Shown: in pieces, positions 24,285-34,887 of the stretch
How positions within the stretch are numbered: position 1 is the first letter of the stretch
Layout of the letters: each line of letters begins with the position of its first letter
Assembly (NCBI GenBank): GCA_027579435.1
Contig: JANBPK010000889.1
Coordinates: 1-57,743, forward strand
From: Candolleomyces eurysporus
Taxonomy: Eukaryota; Basidiomycota; Agaricomycetes; Agaricales; Psathyrellaceae
Reading direction: 5' to 3'
Length of the DNA stretch: 57,743 bases
Notes under the pieces: model-generated
The model's database searches: none
What the model was told of the DNA's origin: nothing
Seen by the model: only the letters and a program-made list of their open reading frames with translations
Program-made: the position numbers and the translations under genes

Positions 24285-24300
24285 AATTTGTTTGTCAAGC
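24285..24300 (-). promoter_or_regulatory. Shared upstream motif of copy E (half site)
   Basis: On the minus strand GCTTGACAAACAAATT lies 57 bases upstream of the copy E start. Only one ACAAACA unit is present; the other copies have two. Confidence 0.4.
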
Positions 24301-24941
24301 ATCCCGGAATTCATCAATCCGTAAGTTCCGGAGGTCGATAACATCCCTCGTTGCTCCCAGTCGGCACCTTACTACGGCATCCGTCCGTTCCCCAACTGTT
24401 ATTACAGGCTCACTCTCGTGATTGAAGGTTGTACTCTCTTCGTTTGTTTCATTCAGATTCTATGAGGCCTCACTATCCATCGGCCACGTCCTACGAGCGA
24501 TAAAGGTTCCATTGAGGACGTTGGCGAATGGTCCTGCGGCGTAGTAAATGAGGGGGTCGTACATGAATGGGGCACTCCCGCGAGCCGTCGCGTGCGTCGA
24601 GCAAGGCAGCAGAGAAACAAGAAAAAAAAGACGAGGGTTGAGGCCTGAGGGAGATCTATTTCCGTCGGCGTAGGAGCTCCATGGTGGACGGCGGACGTGG
24701 GGTGAAATCCTCCGGTCATCTTTGCCGGAGCCCGGCTGAGCCATTTGTAGCGCCCCGTTGCTGTTCCTGATAACATCAACCATCCGACCTCACGAACTTT
24801 CGATATTTCATTGCCCGCATGCTCAATGTGAGTCGGGCTGTAACTAGCATAGATTCGATGTTTGATATCGCCCACATAAAGGTACACTGGCCCACAAAGA
24901 TGTCTGAGAGCAAAGTAGAAAGAATTAAACAAACTGGCATC
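24301..24941. other. Intergenic spacer
   Basis: No supported gene. A minus-strand frame at 24453-24932 has no family signature. The segment near 24830-24941 resembles the spacer downstream of copy G (27660-27758) and the relic at 31.5 kb, so it belongs to the duplicated NACHT unit. Confidence 0.4.
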
Positions 24942-27016
24942 CTATGTGGCACTTTGTCCGGAGCCAGGGTGACTACCACCATCCTCATCCACAGTGACAA
25001 CTACACACGCTTTTTTGGCTAACCGTCTAAGCCTGTGTTGTGAAGGACTCTTCGCTTCTCGGGAGGGCCACAACAAGCCAGGTGCAATCCAGGTAGCCGA
25101 TCCCAAATGACGCAGAATGGAACGGCTCCAGATTCTACACGCAGGCTTGCAACGGTACCAGGGGCACTGCAAATGAACAAAATAGAATATTAAAAGTTTC
25201 AGCCAAAGGGATTGACAAGTTCGAGAGTTCTAAACGCACCGAATCATGAACTTTGCGAAACATAGCCACTAGAGAATCTTCCAGTTTGCGTGCAACGACC
25301 GACGACACCCACCAATCAACGCTGGCTAGGGTAGGAGGGACCGTGCAGCAGGCACTGCCTGACGATACATAACCCCTAAACATTGGAAAGATAGCCAAGA
25401 AACGGAGGAAGTCTTCGGGGTATGGATAGTGTGTATCGCAGCACCCTTCAATACCGGGATGTCAATTTTATCCTGTGAAGAGAGAAACTATGGCTGATGG
25501 AAAAAGCAACTCACTTGCGCACGCCCGGATGAATTGAGTCCAGATAAACCCACTAATTTCACTCGTTTTAACATACAGCTTTCCGCAACGTCCAGGGTCT
25601 TCGAGGAAGTCGAGCAGTGATTTGTGGTAAAAACTATAGCCAGCCGTTTCCTGGTCGCTGTAAGGTGGGATCCGAATGAGTGAATGAAGGTTTCCAAGCA
25701 AGTGCTCCACCTCGTTGCTGTCTGAGTCTGTTGATAAGAGCAGATTCGTGTCTCTTCCTACGGTAAAGATGAGAAGGGAGATAGCGCGAATCCACTGTAC
25801 TGAACGAGGTGGGTCTGGACTCGATCGCAGGATGTGAGAATACAATATGTCCAGTTGTTCTAGTGGATTCGAAGATAGCGCTCTCAATCCCACCTCTAGA
25901 ATAGCCTCAAGGAAAGCCCTCGGAGACTCTTGATGACCCATGTCAAAAAACCGGATGACGGTCGCAGCATAAATGAATTGACCGGATGCATTTTCCACCA
26001 ATGTTTGAATGGCTCCCGGTGGTGGCCACGAGGGAGGTAGATTGTATCGACGACGAATTTGGTTGAAGTGGGCTTCCAAGAAAAGGGTGATGTCGGCGTC
26101 GGCGTTGTAGTCTTCGTACAAGTCGAGTTTCTTGGCGAAGGAAGTAGCATTGTTTCCGGGGTCGAAAAACTCGCGAAACACGCGTTCTGGACGACTGGCG
26201 ACGAGAATACGGAAGGGAAAACATGGATCCGACGACGCTGCTCGAAGCACTTGAAGGATTTCCAACTGGTCTTGTGCGTTTGTTCGTACGGGCTTGACTC
26301 CTATTCCGGTACTTGTGGTATCGTGATATTGCTCGGCCTCGCACTCGTCCAGCCCGTCAATGATGATGGCACCCCGCAGCCTTGGTCGATCAGGTTGTAG
26401 TGCCACCTCCCGCAATGGAGCCAGGATGAGTGCTTCCATCTGCGTATGTAGATTCTTCTCGAATATGCTTGGCTTGTTCTCGATAGCGTTTGAGATCGCG
26501 TTCTTCAAGTCCTCTCGGTGTTCAGCCAACTGATGTGCAATGGTTGTGACGAAGGCGGTCTTCCGGCGCCGACCAATGGACGCTGACCAGGACGCAAAGA
26601 AGAATGTCGCGCTCAACAGCCCATCTGGCGCACAGCGTTCGGCCAGCGATCCCATAACGGCCGTCTTCCCAGAACCTGCAGGTCCTGTCATCCATTTCAT
26701 CTTCTTTGGGGGCTCGGATTCCCTGTCGCCATCCACGATCCAGCTGTACAAATCGTCTTGGACAGCAACTCGCGTTTCCGGTTGGCATTTTGGGGCGTCG
26801 CAGCGCTCTGCAGAGTCATGGATGGCGCCTGCTGCGATTCGAGACGCCAGCTCTACGAATTCGGTTGAAAATCAGCTACAGATGCTGGATAGACCACCAC
26901 AAGACGGACTTACCCTTCAATGGCCCTCCTGCCGAAGAAGAGTACGTGTTGGTGACATTAAAGTTTTGTTCACCAACCTGGAAATCGCAGGCGTTGGGGA
27001 AGAATGTTGTTGTCAT
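24942..27016 (-). CDS. NACHT-domain STAND NTPase (NLR-like), copy F
   Basis: Predicted protein of 623 residues from exons 26914-27016, 25515-26852, 25240-25445 and 24942-25166. No ambiguous base falls in the coding sequence. Exon 1 reads MTTTFFPNACDFQVGEQNFN. Exon 2 has DDLYSWIVDGDRESEPPKKM, Walker A GPAGSGKTA, IIIDGLDECEAEQYHD and SRPERVFREFF. Exon 3 holds SVDWWVSSVVARKLEDSLVA. Exon 4 is CPWYRCKPACRIWSRSILRH with a tail rich in Val, Gly and Ser. It is closest to copy G, with near-identity across most of exon 2, so the pair arose by recent duplication. Confidence 0.87.
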
Positions 27017-27098
27017 TGACGGCAATAGTAGGGCAAGTGTGAGGAAGATTGGCTTTCTCGTTCTCACTGCACTCCGTCTCATGTCAGCCTTCACACAA

Positions 27099-27126
27099 TT
27101 TGTTTGTCTGATGTTTGTCGGGCGTC
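27099..27126 (-). promoter_or_regulatory. Shared upstream motif of copy F
   Basis: On the minus strand GACGCCCGACAAACATCAGA continues as CAAACAAA. It ends 83 bases upstream of the copy F start and is one of the best matches to the family element. Confidence 0.5.
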
Positions 27127-27758
27127 AAACGCCTGTTCGACAGCCGGATATCATGAGCTCCTTTTGAGGATCCCTAGGTCCAAGAGGCAGCTGGCTTAGC
27201 CCTAGTACCCCGAAAACAGACACAGGATGATGCCATGGTATTGGCGGCGGGAGAGCTTGTCCTTCGGCGTCCCTGTGTTTATTCGATTGTCGAGCCCCGC
27301 CATCTGGCCTAGCCCATATCCTACCAGGATGGGTCTCATCTTCGTCCAACCTTTCCCTGTAATCAACAGGCACAATTGTCGTCGCTAGCCCAGTCCACAC
27401 GGCCGTTTCTACCCTGCGACAAGAGGTTAGCCTGTCCCCGTCTCAATTGTGTCAGTATTTGGTTCATCCCACTCCGAACGCATGCTCGAGTCGTCCCGAG
27501 ATATGCTTTTCTCCAATCTCTAGGTGAGTCCTGTAAGTAATTTAGGCTTCTGTTCGCGGCGCTCAAGAATTGAGCCTCGACACAAGTTCCAATTCCCAAT
27601 TTCCCATTTCTGTCGCAGTTTTCTCTGAAGGACGACCAGGTCTATGTCGTGAGCTTCATTCAATGTCTGATTAACACATAGATAGAGATAAGCTTAGTAT
27701 CGGCTGGACCTCAACGATGCGTGAGAGCAACGTAGAAAGACATAGCCAAAGCCGCATT
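27127..27758. repeat. Spacer homologous to 31.28-31.69 kb
   Basis: Blocks of this spacer reappear near 31270-31690. Examples are CTTCATTCAATGTCTGATTA against ATTTCATTCAATGTCTGATC, the following ATAGAGATA, and TTTTCTCCAA followed by GGTCCTGTA-like text. The same order is kept. It marks a duplicated unit consisting of a NACHT gene plus its downstream spacer, whose second gene copy has been lost except for a fragment (relic H). Confidence 0.5.
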
Positions 27759-29828
27759 CTATGTAGGACCTTGTCGGGACCCAGAGTCGCCACTGCCATC
27801 CCCATCCGCGCTGACACGCCCAATTGCTTTTGTAACCAATCGAGTAAACCTAGCATGAGTGCCGAATTTCCGGGAGGGCCACAACAAGCCAGGTGCGATC
27901 CAAGTAGCCGACCCTAACTGACGCAGAATGGAACGGCGCCAGATTCTACATGCCGGCTTGCAACGGTACCAGGGACACTATAAATGAATAAAATAGAATA
28001 TTGAAAATTTCAGCCAAAGGGATTGACAAGATCGAGATTTCTAAGCGCACCGAATCATGAACCTTTTGGAACATAGCTACCAGAGAATTTTCTAGTTCGC
28101 GTGCAATGACCAACGACACCCACCAATCAACGCCGGCTAGGGTAGGAGGGACTGTGCAGTGCGCACTGCCTGAAGATACATTGCCCCCAAAATATGGAAA
28201 AACAGCCAAGAAATTGAGGAATGTTTCAGGGTATGAATACTGGCTATTGCAACCCTCTTCAATACAGTGACATCAGTTGAAGAGAGAAACCAAGGCTGAT
28301 GGAAAAATCAACTCACTTGCGCACGCCCAAATGAATTGGTTCCAGATGAATCCACTAATTTCGCTCGTTTGAAAATACAGCTTCCCGCAACGCCTAGAGT
28401 CTTCAAGGAAGTCGAGCAGTGATTTGTGGTACAAGCCATAGTGCTCCGTCGCCTGGTAGCTGTGATGTGGGATCCGAATGAGCGAATGAAGGTTTCCAAG
28501 CAAGTGCTCCGCATCGTTGCTCTCTGGGTCCGTTGACAAGAGCATATTTGTGTTGATTCCTGAGGTAAAGTCAAGAAGGTCAATAGCACGGATCCATCGT
28601 ACCGAACGAGGCGGATCTGGACTCGATTCCAAGATGTGGGAATACAATATGTCCAGTTGTTCGAGTGGATTCGAAGATAGCGCTCTCGTTCCCACCTCCA
28701 AAATGGCCTCAAGCAAAGCCTTCGGAGGCTCTTGATGGCCCATCTCAAGAAACCGGATGACGGTCGCGGCATAAATGAATTGACCAGATGCATTTTTCAC
28801 CAACGTTTGAATAGCTCCTGGTGATGGCCACGAGTGGGGTAGACCATATCGACGACGGATTTGGTTGAAGTGGGCTTCAAAGAAGAGGTTAATGTCAGCG
28901 TCGGCGTTGTAATCTTCGTGCAAGTCGAGTTTCTTGGCGAAGGAGGCGGCATTGATTCCGGGGTCGAAAAATTCGCGAAACACGCGTTCCGGACGACTGG
29001 CGACGAGAATACGGAACGGAAAGGATGGGTCCGATGACGCTGCTCGAAGCACCTGAAGGATTTCCAACTGGTCTTGCGCGTTCGTTCGTACAGGCTTGCC
29101 CCGGGTTCCGGTATTTGTGGTATCGTGATATTGCTCGGCCTCGCATTCGTCCACCCCGTCAANTGATGATGGCACCCCGCAGCGCTGGCCCATCGGACTG
29201 ACGGACGACCTCGCGGACTGGGGCCAAAACAAGTATTTCCATCTGTACATGCAAATTCTTCTCGAGAACGCCTGGATTCTTCTCCATCGCAACGGAGATA
29301 GCATTCTTCAAATCGTCTCGGTGCTGGGCCAGCTGGTGGGCAATGGTTGCGACAAAGGCGGTCTTCCGGCGTCGACCGACGGATGCCGACCACGATGCAA
29401 AGAAGAACGTTCCGCCTAAGAGACCGTTCGCTGCACACCGGTCTGCCAGCGATCCCATAACGGCCGTCTTCCCAGAACCCGCAGGTCCTGTCATCCATTT
29501 CATCTTCTTCGGGGGCTCAGATTCCCTGTCGCCATTCACTATCCAGCTATACAAATCGTCTTGAACAGCAACTCGCGTTTCCGGTTGGCATTTTGGGGCG
29601 TCGCAGCGCTCTGCAGAGTCATAGATGGCGCCTGCTGCTATTCGAGACGCCAGCTCTATGAATATGGTTCAAAATTAGTGACAGATGCTGGATAGATCAC
29701 CACGAGACGGACTTACCCTTCAACGGCCCTCCTGCCGAAGAAGAGTACGTGTTATTGGTGACATTGACATTGAAGCTTTGTTCGGCAACATGGAACTCGC
29801 GGGCGTCGGGGAAGAAGGTTGTTGTCAT
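27759..29828 (-). CDS. NACHT-domain STAND NTPase (NLR-like), copy G
   Basis: Predicted protein of 624 residues from exons 29717-29828, 28317-29655, 28051-28256 and 27759-27977. Exon 2 is open only if the N at 29163 is not a base; the N falls within Walker B, which then reads IIIDGVDECEAEQYHD with Val in place of the usual Leu. Exon 1 is MTTTFFPDAREFHVAEQSFN with a longer Asn/Val tail than copy F. Walker A is GPAGSGKTA, followed by SRPERVFREFF. Exon 3 has GVDWWVSLVIARELENSLVA and exon 4 starts CPWYRCKPACRIWRRSILRQ. The linker reads AIYDSAERCDAPKCQPETRV. Confidence 0.83.
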
Positions 29829-29890
29829 TGAGCGGCAATAATAGGGGTAAGTGGGAGGAGGATTAGCTCTCTTGCCCGCCGCACTGTTTT

Positions 29891-29920
29891 GAGCTGTTTG
29901 TCAAATGTTTGTCGAGCGTC
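29891..29920 (-). promoter_or_regulatory. Shared upstream motif of copy G
   Basis: On the minus strand GACGCTCGACAAACATTTGA continues as CAAACAGCTC. It starts 63 bases upstream of the copy G ATG. The spacing between the two ACAAACA units matches that in copy F. Confidence 0.5.
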
Positions 29921-31270
29921 TAACGCTTCCTTTTTGGGGATCCTATGGTCAAGGCGGCATTTGGCTCGGAATGAATGTTCTCGTGTATACATCCTAGACT
30001 CTAGCCCTCTTCACATCTTTCTACCACTGCGTTTACTCACCTTACGTTCGCCGCCGAAGAAGGCGGAGCGGTATTATGCATGCCGTTGCTTTGATCCCGC
30101 AATAAGATATAAACCTGTTCCTGCATAAGCAAGGTTTCCTGGACCTGGGTTCATCCTCTGATAGCTTCTGGGTACTAAAATAATCCTTTTGAGGGGCCTT
30201 AGAGATGCCGAGAAGGGTGAAATGTGAATAGACTTTCTACTCAGCTGGGGTCGACTTTACTCACCTCTTGCGCTATATACAGACATTGGTGGGTCGGAAA
30301 ATTCGCCTCCGTCCAGCGTCCATGAAGGCCCTGACGGGCATCGATAACAGAGTCAACGATCACAGGCCGTCCCACGTCCTCATAAGCAATGCCTTTCGTT
30401 GAAACCGTGAGCTGTGTAAGGTTTCAATGGATAAGTCCAGTACTCTGTCCTCGCGAGTAGCATCAATTGCGAAACTGACCTTTATCGACTCATTCAGATC
30501 TGTGACATGGAAGATAAGACAAAGTAAGCCCAAAAATTTGCCGTGATAGGTTGCTGCTCGGTGCACTCAAGAGCACCCCCAAGAAGCGTGTCAACGAGAT
30601 ACCTCAAGTGCCTCTGGGTAGGAGGAAAGGTCGCATAAGCAGAAGCTCGATGAGAAACCGATTCAGTAGCCCGATCAGATATGGAGGATGGCAAAGAACG
30701 TTCGAGAATGGGAAGATGGCTAGCCATAGCAAAGCAAAGTCGAGATGAGGGAAACTGCCCAAAAATGCGCCAGCACACGATGCACTCACCAATTCCAATA
30801 CACTCAGGCGTTTCCATTGGCTTTCGAGTGCCGTAAAAAACCAATTACGCGTTCACGACGGTTCTCGACTGACAAAATCGGCGGCAAGAGCGACTGAGAA
30901 ACCTCCAAGACGATTTTCTGCTTAGGGGGGTTGCTAGGGAAGCGACCTGGATGGCGAGGAGACGAGATGCAACAGCGAAAGGTCAGTGTAATCGGCCTAT
31001 ATACGAGATGTACTTACCGTGTTTTCACAAGTCAGACACGCGCCGTTTACGGAAACAGGCATTCACGCGTATGAGACTCGGAGCTCGTCTCTTCCCTTTG
31101 CCCTTCCCTCCCATCCTTGTGCTGGATCTTGTACTCGATCACAAGGGCGGTGGACGAAGGCCGATACTCAGTACAGATGCAAGAGGAAAGGAACAAGAAA
31201 GGCTCGCCAGGCGGTCAATGTCATCGGTTTGCAGGCGCCCCGACGGCCCGTCGGTTCCTGATGACATCAT
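29921..31270. other. Spacer with a possible decayed minus-strand gene
   Basis: No confident gene. On the minus strand between about 30250 and 30840 there are coding-like stretches in different frames, for example a hydrophobic run containing LLWLAIFPFSNVL and a segment reading GIAYEDVGRPVIVDSVIDAR before a GTGAG donor near 30265. Gaps and stops prevent a single model. No family was recognised. Confidence 0.3.
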
Positions 31271-31689
31271 CCATGTTGCTTTGCCTCGTCTTAACTTCCA
31301 TCATTTCAATGCACACTCTTGACGTATGTTCAAGTCATCCCGACACCTGATTTTCTCCAACGCCCGCCTGGGTCCTGTAGCCGATGTCGGCTTTATTTCG
31401 CAGCCCTCAGGAGGTGGCCCTCGACACGTCCTGACTACCACGTTCAGATCATAATTTCATTCAATGTCTGATCAACACCCGTATAGAGATAGGTTTAGCA
31501 CCTTGTGGGCCCCCAAAGATGTCTGAGGGCAACGGAGAAGGAGGCAGATAAAAATCAAATTTTACCTATTTAGTGCTTTGTCCTGAGGGGCCAGAGTCTC
31601 TGCCATTCTCATCCACATGCCCAGATGCATTTATGAGTGACTTCTCATATAACCGCTCAAACCTCTCTTGTGCGGGAATGGAGTTTCAG

Positions 31690-31778
31690 GAGGGCCACAA
31701 CAAGCCATGTGCAATCTGAGGGGCCGATCCTAGATAATACAGAGTAGAACGGCTCCAGATTCTACACGCCGGCTTGCA
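31690..31778 (-). pseudogene. NACHT family relic H (last exon only)
   Basis: The minus strand encodes CKPACRIWSRSTLYYLGSAP and then QIAHGLLWPS before a stop. This is the conserved start of exon 4 without its first codons and tail. Similarity to the copy G locus ends abruptly near 31778, within the codon after CK. The spacer on its 3' side (31270-31690) is also related to that of copy G. The rest of the gene is missing. Confidence 0.7.
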
Positions 31779-32003
31779 GACATTTGAGCAGTTTTTCAAT
31801 CATCTTTAAATAAGGCTCAAGGACCTTGTGTTGTGTAGTGCAATGTAGTGTAGAATTTATTGAAGAGACTTAATGTAAATAGTATCGAGCGGCATGGGCA
31901 AGTATTTAAATACAGACGACCGGACTTTATACTCATAAGCTTGCCACTCAGGCCCTTTCAAAGTCTGCGCTACGCATCATCGACTTTCAACTTGCATGCC
32001 GAA

Positions 32004-33239
32004 TTACGCAGGGGACCCACTGACGTTCGTGAGGGGGAACGGCTGAGTTGCGTGGCTGTTGTGCACAATGACTCCGCTACCGGGGTTAAAACGCATTGAA
32101 TGAGAGTTCAAGTTGCGCATTCTTGCTGTTGTACCTGTTGAGCTTGCCCAAGCCTTGCCTTGAGCAACGCGGAAGATAATCAGGAGAGGTGCGATGCCCT
32201 AGTGATAGCCGTTAGAGATTGATCACGACTCCAGCTTCGTCAACAACGCACCTGTACCTGGCCTAGAGAAGGCAGTACGATATTCTGGAAGGTATCCCCT
32301 CTTGCATATGTGATGATGAAGACCAGTGCCCAAGTCGTATACAGCGCGGCTGACTCGATGAGCATCGCCAGAATCGAGGTGTATGGGGAGGAATGTTTGG
32401 CTCCGAGAAGCTTTTTGATTGTCGTCCTCATCCTGAACAGACGGGCTGCGATAGACACAGTGATCAGGACGTTCGTGCTCACCGACACGGACCAGTAAGC
32501 TGTCCCAATTTTGACGGTCATGGGGTCCCAAAACCCGTGCGATGGCATCGTCATGAAGCACAGTAAAGTTGTGGATAGACCTGTGAGTGGATATTGTGAG
32601 TGAAGACAGCCCGCAGAGGTCGTGTTGACGTACCGATAATTCCAAGGTAGAGAAGGCCTGGGACCAGTATCAACAGCGGTTTGAGGTCGTATATCATCGC
32701 AAACCGGTAGAGCTAGGTGAGGAGTGAACATGCTGAAGTAAAAAAACAAATCAAGAAACGAAGTCTCACCATCAGCCCATCCGCAAGCCAATTCATGACT
32801 ACGTACGCCGAAGTTCCAAACATGTTGACGAAAGTCGAGTAAAAGTCAAAAGTGAACGCGTTGGGCCCACCAGGATAATTTCGATAGTCGATGTAGCACA
32901 TCTGGATGAACTTGGCGTTGCCTGCGAGGCCAAAAGTTGCGAGCAAGAATACGGCAGATGAGTAGGCCATCAGCCACTGGGTGTTCCTTCGGCTGCTATC
33001 GCTGGAGCGCAAAACCAAAATACACTGAACGAAGATGGTAAACAGAACACCTATTAGTGAACGATGAGACCCTTTTTCACTCCAAGGAAAATGGGCATAT
33101 TCCGCCTACCGTAAGCTACGGCTCCGATAATCAGGCCGATGAGGTTTGATCGCTCCATCCACAGATCGCTGGCCGTCTCCCCGGGCGGAGCATATTCCGG
33201 TCGAAGCTCAGGCATATTCTGGTAGAGGTTGCTATGCAA
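32004..33239 (-). CDS. Fungal seven-transmembrane-type integral membrane protein
   Basis: Predicted protein of 337 residues from exons 33110-33239, 32770-33050, 32634-32712, 32252-32580 and 32004-32198, all GT-AG and in frame. Several hydrophobic helices are visible: LIGLIIGAVAYG, GVLFTIFVQCILVL, LMAYSSAVFLLATFGLAG, AYVVMNWLADGLM, LLILVPGLLYLGIIG, a helix with TNVLITVSIAARLF, and LYTTWALVFIITYA. The short charged C-terminus follows LLIIFRVAQGKAW. This architecture is common in basidiomycete families of unknown function, some suspected to be receptors. There is no evident link to the neighbouring NACHT genes except position. An alternative start at 33215 would remove eight residues. Confidence 0.75.
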
Positions 33240-33497
33240 GCTGTCTATGAGGAATTTTAGACAGGGTGAATCCAGACTTTATACCTCGACTAGTATGTAT
33301 TAGCAACTGACAGCGATCCCAAGTCAAGGAATAAAATCAGAGGTCGCTCGAGGAGGGGAGTGAATTCTCGTTGAATTCAATTAAGCGTTTCAAGGAGACT
33401 GAAACTACTGGCGATGATGTGTGAAGTAGGCAGCAACCAACAGTTTCTGGGAGTTAGCCCCGCTTAAGAGGCATTTGCTCACTTTCTCGAACATGAG

Positions 33498-33782
33498 TTG
33501 GTGATTATAAGGGACACAGATGTGTTAGAGTTCACTGAGCTGTTTAAGAAAAAAATAAATGAAGGTGAACTCGAGGCATTTCTTAAAATAATTACCATTG
33601 AAATAAATGTTTGTATCAAGGACTACGGGATTATTTTTAGTAAAAATAAATGGATAACGCCTCATGGTAGTCAACTGAATGTCTGTTCCGAGAACCTTGA
33701 AGGTGGCAATGTGTCCAGATCATTCATATCGTACATTCTTGACCTCCTGTTGACTGTGATTATCAGGAAGGAGAACCGCTAG
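33498..33782 (+). CDS. Small AT-rich ORF of unknown origin
   Basis: An intronless frame of 94 codons beginning MVIIRDTDVLEFTELFKKKI, rich in Ile, Lys, Glu and Asn, ending LLLTVIIRKENR. Its base composition is clearly more AT-rich than its neighbours, and it lies in an AT-rich patch of about 300 bases. No family was recognised. It may be a foreign fragment, part of a mobile element or a chance frame. Confidence 0.3.
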   Translation: MVIIRDTDVLEFTELFKKKINEGELEAFLKIITIEINVCIKDYGIIFSKNKWITPHGSQLNVCSENLEGGNVSRSFISYILDLLLTVIIRKENR

Positions 33783-33989
33783 GGCTTATTCGTATAGCTC
33801 GTTAAAATTAAGAGAGATCCAGTACATGATATCTCCTTCAGCACCTGTTCCGGCATGACTCCTATCACGGACCAAAAACGCAGGTGTCTGTGGTCAGAAA
33901 TCAGATATGAGGGGTCTGTTCATTTTACGAATTCTATTATGTTCAACAAGACTATTAGCGCTCTCTTCCTCGCTCTCGTCGCTTTCATT

Positions 33990-34887
33990 TTACAGCTCTA
34001 CGAGGGTAACACAAAATCGTATTCTATTTAAATAAAGCCTTCCGGAATAAGAGTCGCCAAATGCTCGTTTGAGCAACTGACCAAATGCCCGATTATCGTT
34101 TGGGGAGCGACGTCCCCACAGTGGCCACAAGCTAAGTGCAACCCAGGTAGCTGACTCCAAATGGCGCAATATGGAACGGCTCCAGACTCTGCAGGCAGGC
34201 TTGCAACGGTACCAAGGGCACTAGAGACAAAAAAGATAAGAAGACTAAGTTTTGGCCCTGACAAGGGCTTAGGTCGGAGAACCTAAACGTACCAAGTCAT
34301 GTCCGTATCGGGAAATAGACCAGAGATATTGACCCTCTGTGCGCGCTATTGTCAATGACACCCACCGATCGGCGCTGGCCAGTGTGGGGAGAACCGTGGA
34401 GAGGCATTGCTCAACAATATGTTTGCACCTGGATACCCTGGAAGAGCGGCCAAGAATGCGACGAAGCTTTCTGGGTATGAACAGTGGGTGTCGCATCCCA
34501 CTGCTCCTGTGTGGGGTGGAGCAATGTCGATACGTTTTCGTGTTAAACCGAGTCGTCGTTCGTTGTCTTGCTTTTCCTTCATCTCAATTATTTTCGTGTT
34601 TAGCCATGCTTTCCAATGACACTCATGTTGCGCGCCTAGCCCGCGATGCCCTGGTACTGGCCAAGGTGCGTGTTGGCAGTTTTGTTCTGGACAGGCCGTC
34701 ATTCATCTAAACGAATTGTCTAACCAGAGGCTTGGAGGATAGCAAGGTTAACATTAAGGACAATGTAAACACAGAGTCCTCGAAATGTGCTGCGCTTGGC
34801 GACGGCCCACAAACAGCAAGTCCTGTGGAAAAGAAACAAGGATCAAGCAGCTTACTCGCGCACGCCCCAACAAATCCACTAGGCGCT
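33990..34887 (-). pseudogene. NACHT family relic I (3' part only)
   Basis: The minus strand keeps an intact-looking exon 4 (CPWYRCKPACRVWSRSILRH, stop at 33990), a frameshifted exon 3 with GCDTHCSYPESFVAFLAALP in one frame and LASADRWVSLTIARTEGQ in another, and the last residues of exon 2 (SGFVGACA) before a GTAAGC donor near 34856. It breaks off at 34887, exactly where a TIR-bounded element begins. NACHT sequence does not resume on the far side, so the copy was already truncated or later rearranged. Confidence 0.75.

Noticed and set aside
24453..24932. Minus-strand open frame of 159 codons upstream of copy F's end
   Set aside because: No family signature, atypical composition, and it lies in a spacer shared with other duplicated units.
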